DNA of 7,756 nt from Candidatus Zixiibacteriota bacterium (GTDB lineage: Bacteria > Zixibacteria > MSB-5A5 > CAIYYT01). Below are positions 7,209 through 7,756 of this stretch, in pieces. The number at the start of each line of letters is the position of its first letter. The first letter of the stretch is position 1. The notes under the pieces were generated by a model that was not told where the DNA came from, ran no database searches, and saw only the letters and a program-made list of their open reading frames with translations. The stretch is taken from assembly GCA_963205155.1 (NCBI GenBank), contig CAUJJY010000300.1, forward strand, positions 1-7,756, written 5' to 3'. The position numbers and the translations under genes were made by a program.

Positions 7209-7244
7209 AACAGACATTTCTGTCGGTCGTTTCAGCGCCCCAAC

Positions 7245-7276
7245 AAAAAACCTCCGGTCGTTTGGGAACCGGAGGT
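7245..7276 (-). terminator. Intrinsic terminator of the cytochrome gene
   Basis: A perfect 9-bp stem, ACCTCCGGT (7250-7258) with ACCGGAGGT (7268-7276), encloses a 9-base loop. Six A residues at 7245-7250 become a U tract after the hairpin on the - strand, which is the orientation of the cytochrome gene ending 40 bases upstream. On the + strand the stem is followed by CTAGTTG, so it is not a good terminator for the decarboxylase. Confidence 0.8.
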
Positions 7277-7315
7277 CTAGTTGAAACGTGCTCAGAGAGC
7301 AAACTCTGAATCGCC

Positions 7316-7756
7316 CTACGGGAGCGTAATCGGATTTGCTGTCAAATATGCAATAGAGCTCTTCAGCAATCCTTCAAAGTACTTCGGATTGTGAACGCCG
7401 CGCGAACGGTCTTCCTTAAAGATTGCATAGTTGTATGCCGCGGCTGCCTGCAAACGTGTAATCTTCACTGATTTGAAGAGACCAGTTGATGAATTGATCA
7501 CGCCGGACAAAAGGGCGCCGAGTTCGGCATGAAGATCGTCAAACTCGGTCTGGACGCCTTCGATAGTGCCGTCGCCGTCGATATCGCGCGGTGCCCAATC
7601 GTCGAATTTGGTCACACCGGACTCACCGTAGCGCGAGTGGCAAGGAGCGCAAACACCGATGAGCGTATAGTTAGTTCCATCATGTGATTCAAACTGCATA
7701 TTGAAGCTATGGCCGCCGACGTCGTAGCCGTCGTGCTGGGTCGGGTTGCCCATGTG
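7316..7756 (-). CDS. Multiheme cytochrome c, C-terminal end only (5' end outside the window)
   Basis: The frame is open through the right edge: the codon before the first Met in the window is His, so this is an internal segment of at least 146 residues ending at TAG (7318-7316). It holds one covalent heme site, CAPCH (residues 35-39 counted from that Met, bases 7651-7637), and an upstream GGHSFNM whose His is a likely heme ligand. The C-terminal stretch AAAYNYAIFKEDRSRGVHNP (103-122) resembles the last part of periplasmic multiheme cytochromes, where the GVHNP His can serve as a distal heme ligand. Between them lies DIDGDGTIEG (57-66), an EF-hand or dockerin-like calcium loop. It probably acts in the periplasm or at the cell surface in electron transfer. 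The number of hemes, any signal peptide and any enzymatic role lie outside the window. A hairpin terminator follows the gene. Confidence 0.78.
   Translation of the reverse strand, partial: HMGNPTQHDGYDVGGHSFNMQFESHDGTNYTLIGVCAPCHSRYGESGVTKFDDWAPRDIDGDGTIEGVQTEFDDLHAELGALLSGVINSSTGLFKSVKITRLQAAAAYNYAIFKEDRSRGVHNPKYFEGLLKSSIAYLTANPITLP

Noticed and set aside
7210..7223. 5-bp hairpin ACAGA/TCTGT right after the decarboxylase stop
   Set aside because: Short stem without a T tract; not convincing as a terminator.
7224..7263. 9-base direct repeat CGGTCGTTT (7224-7232 and 7255-7263)
   Set aside because: Only two copies, one inside the terminator stem-loop; not more than chance and not an attachment or repeat element.
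7292..7309. 6-bp perfect hairpin TCAGAG/CTCTGA just after the cytochrome stop
   Set aside because: There is no U tract on the - strand and a better terminator follows; at most a minor 3' structure.
1..7756. A hidden defence, mobile or CRISPR system
   Set aside because: I saw no repeat arrays, transposase, integrase, nuclease, toxin or reverse-transcriptase motifs; coding density and composition look uniform.

Overview
The window is compact bacterial chromosomal DNA. It holds six protein-coding genes, two of them cut by the window edges, and short spacers: no gene-free stretch exceeds about 130 bases. Base composition and codon use look even from end to end, with no insertion sequence, phage gene, CRISPR array, tRNA or rRNA visible. 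A multiheme c-type cytochrome, a very large intracellular GH13 protein and a carbamoyltransferase/SxtJ pair suggest an environmental, respiring bacterium. A Zixibacteria-like or other FCB-group lineage would fit, but that is an impression from gene content and not something the sequence proves.

Left part (1-2206, + strand): the C-terminal half of a NodU/CmcH/TobZ-type carbamoyltransferase is followed after 3 bases by a small SxtJ-family membrane protein, and the two look co-transcribed. A 100-base spacer carries a good sigma70-type promoter with an extended -10 and a strong Shine-Dalgarno site. These serve a cytidylate kinase-like protein (238 aa).

Middle (2218-5658, - strand): a GH13 (alpha-amylase superfamily) protein of about 1146 aa converges tail to tail on the kinase-like gene with an 11-base gap. 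The catalytic triad is present, but the usual His of conserved region IV is replaced by Pro. Long, apparently helical regions of unrecognised fold flank the barrel.

Right part (5659-7756): a short divergent promoter region separates the GH13 gene from a PLP-dependent aromatic-L-amino-acid-type decarboxylase (472 aa, + strand) that keeps its key catalytic residues. The last feature is the C-terminal end of a multiheme cytochrome c on the - strand, running in from the right edge. It has an intrinsic terminator oriented for it between the two convergent genes.

Apart from carbamoyltransferase/SxtJ, the genes do not form an obvious pathway. They look like ordinary neighbours: surface or small-molecule carbamoylation, nucleotide phosphotransfer, alpha-glucan metabolism, amino-acid decarboxylation and respiration. 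I did not find a convincing new defence or mobile system. The GH13 protein is the most unusual item.
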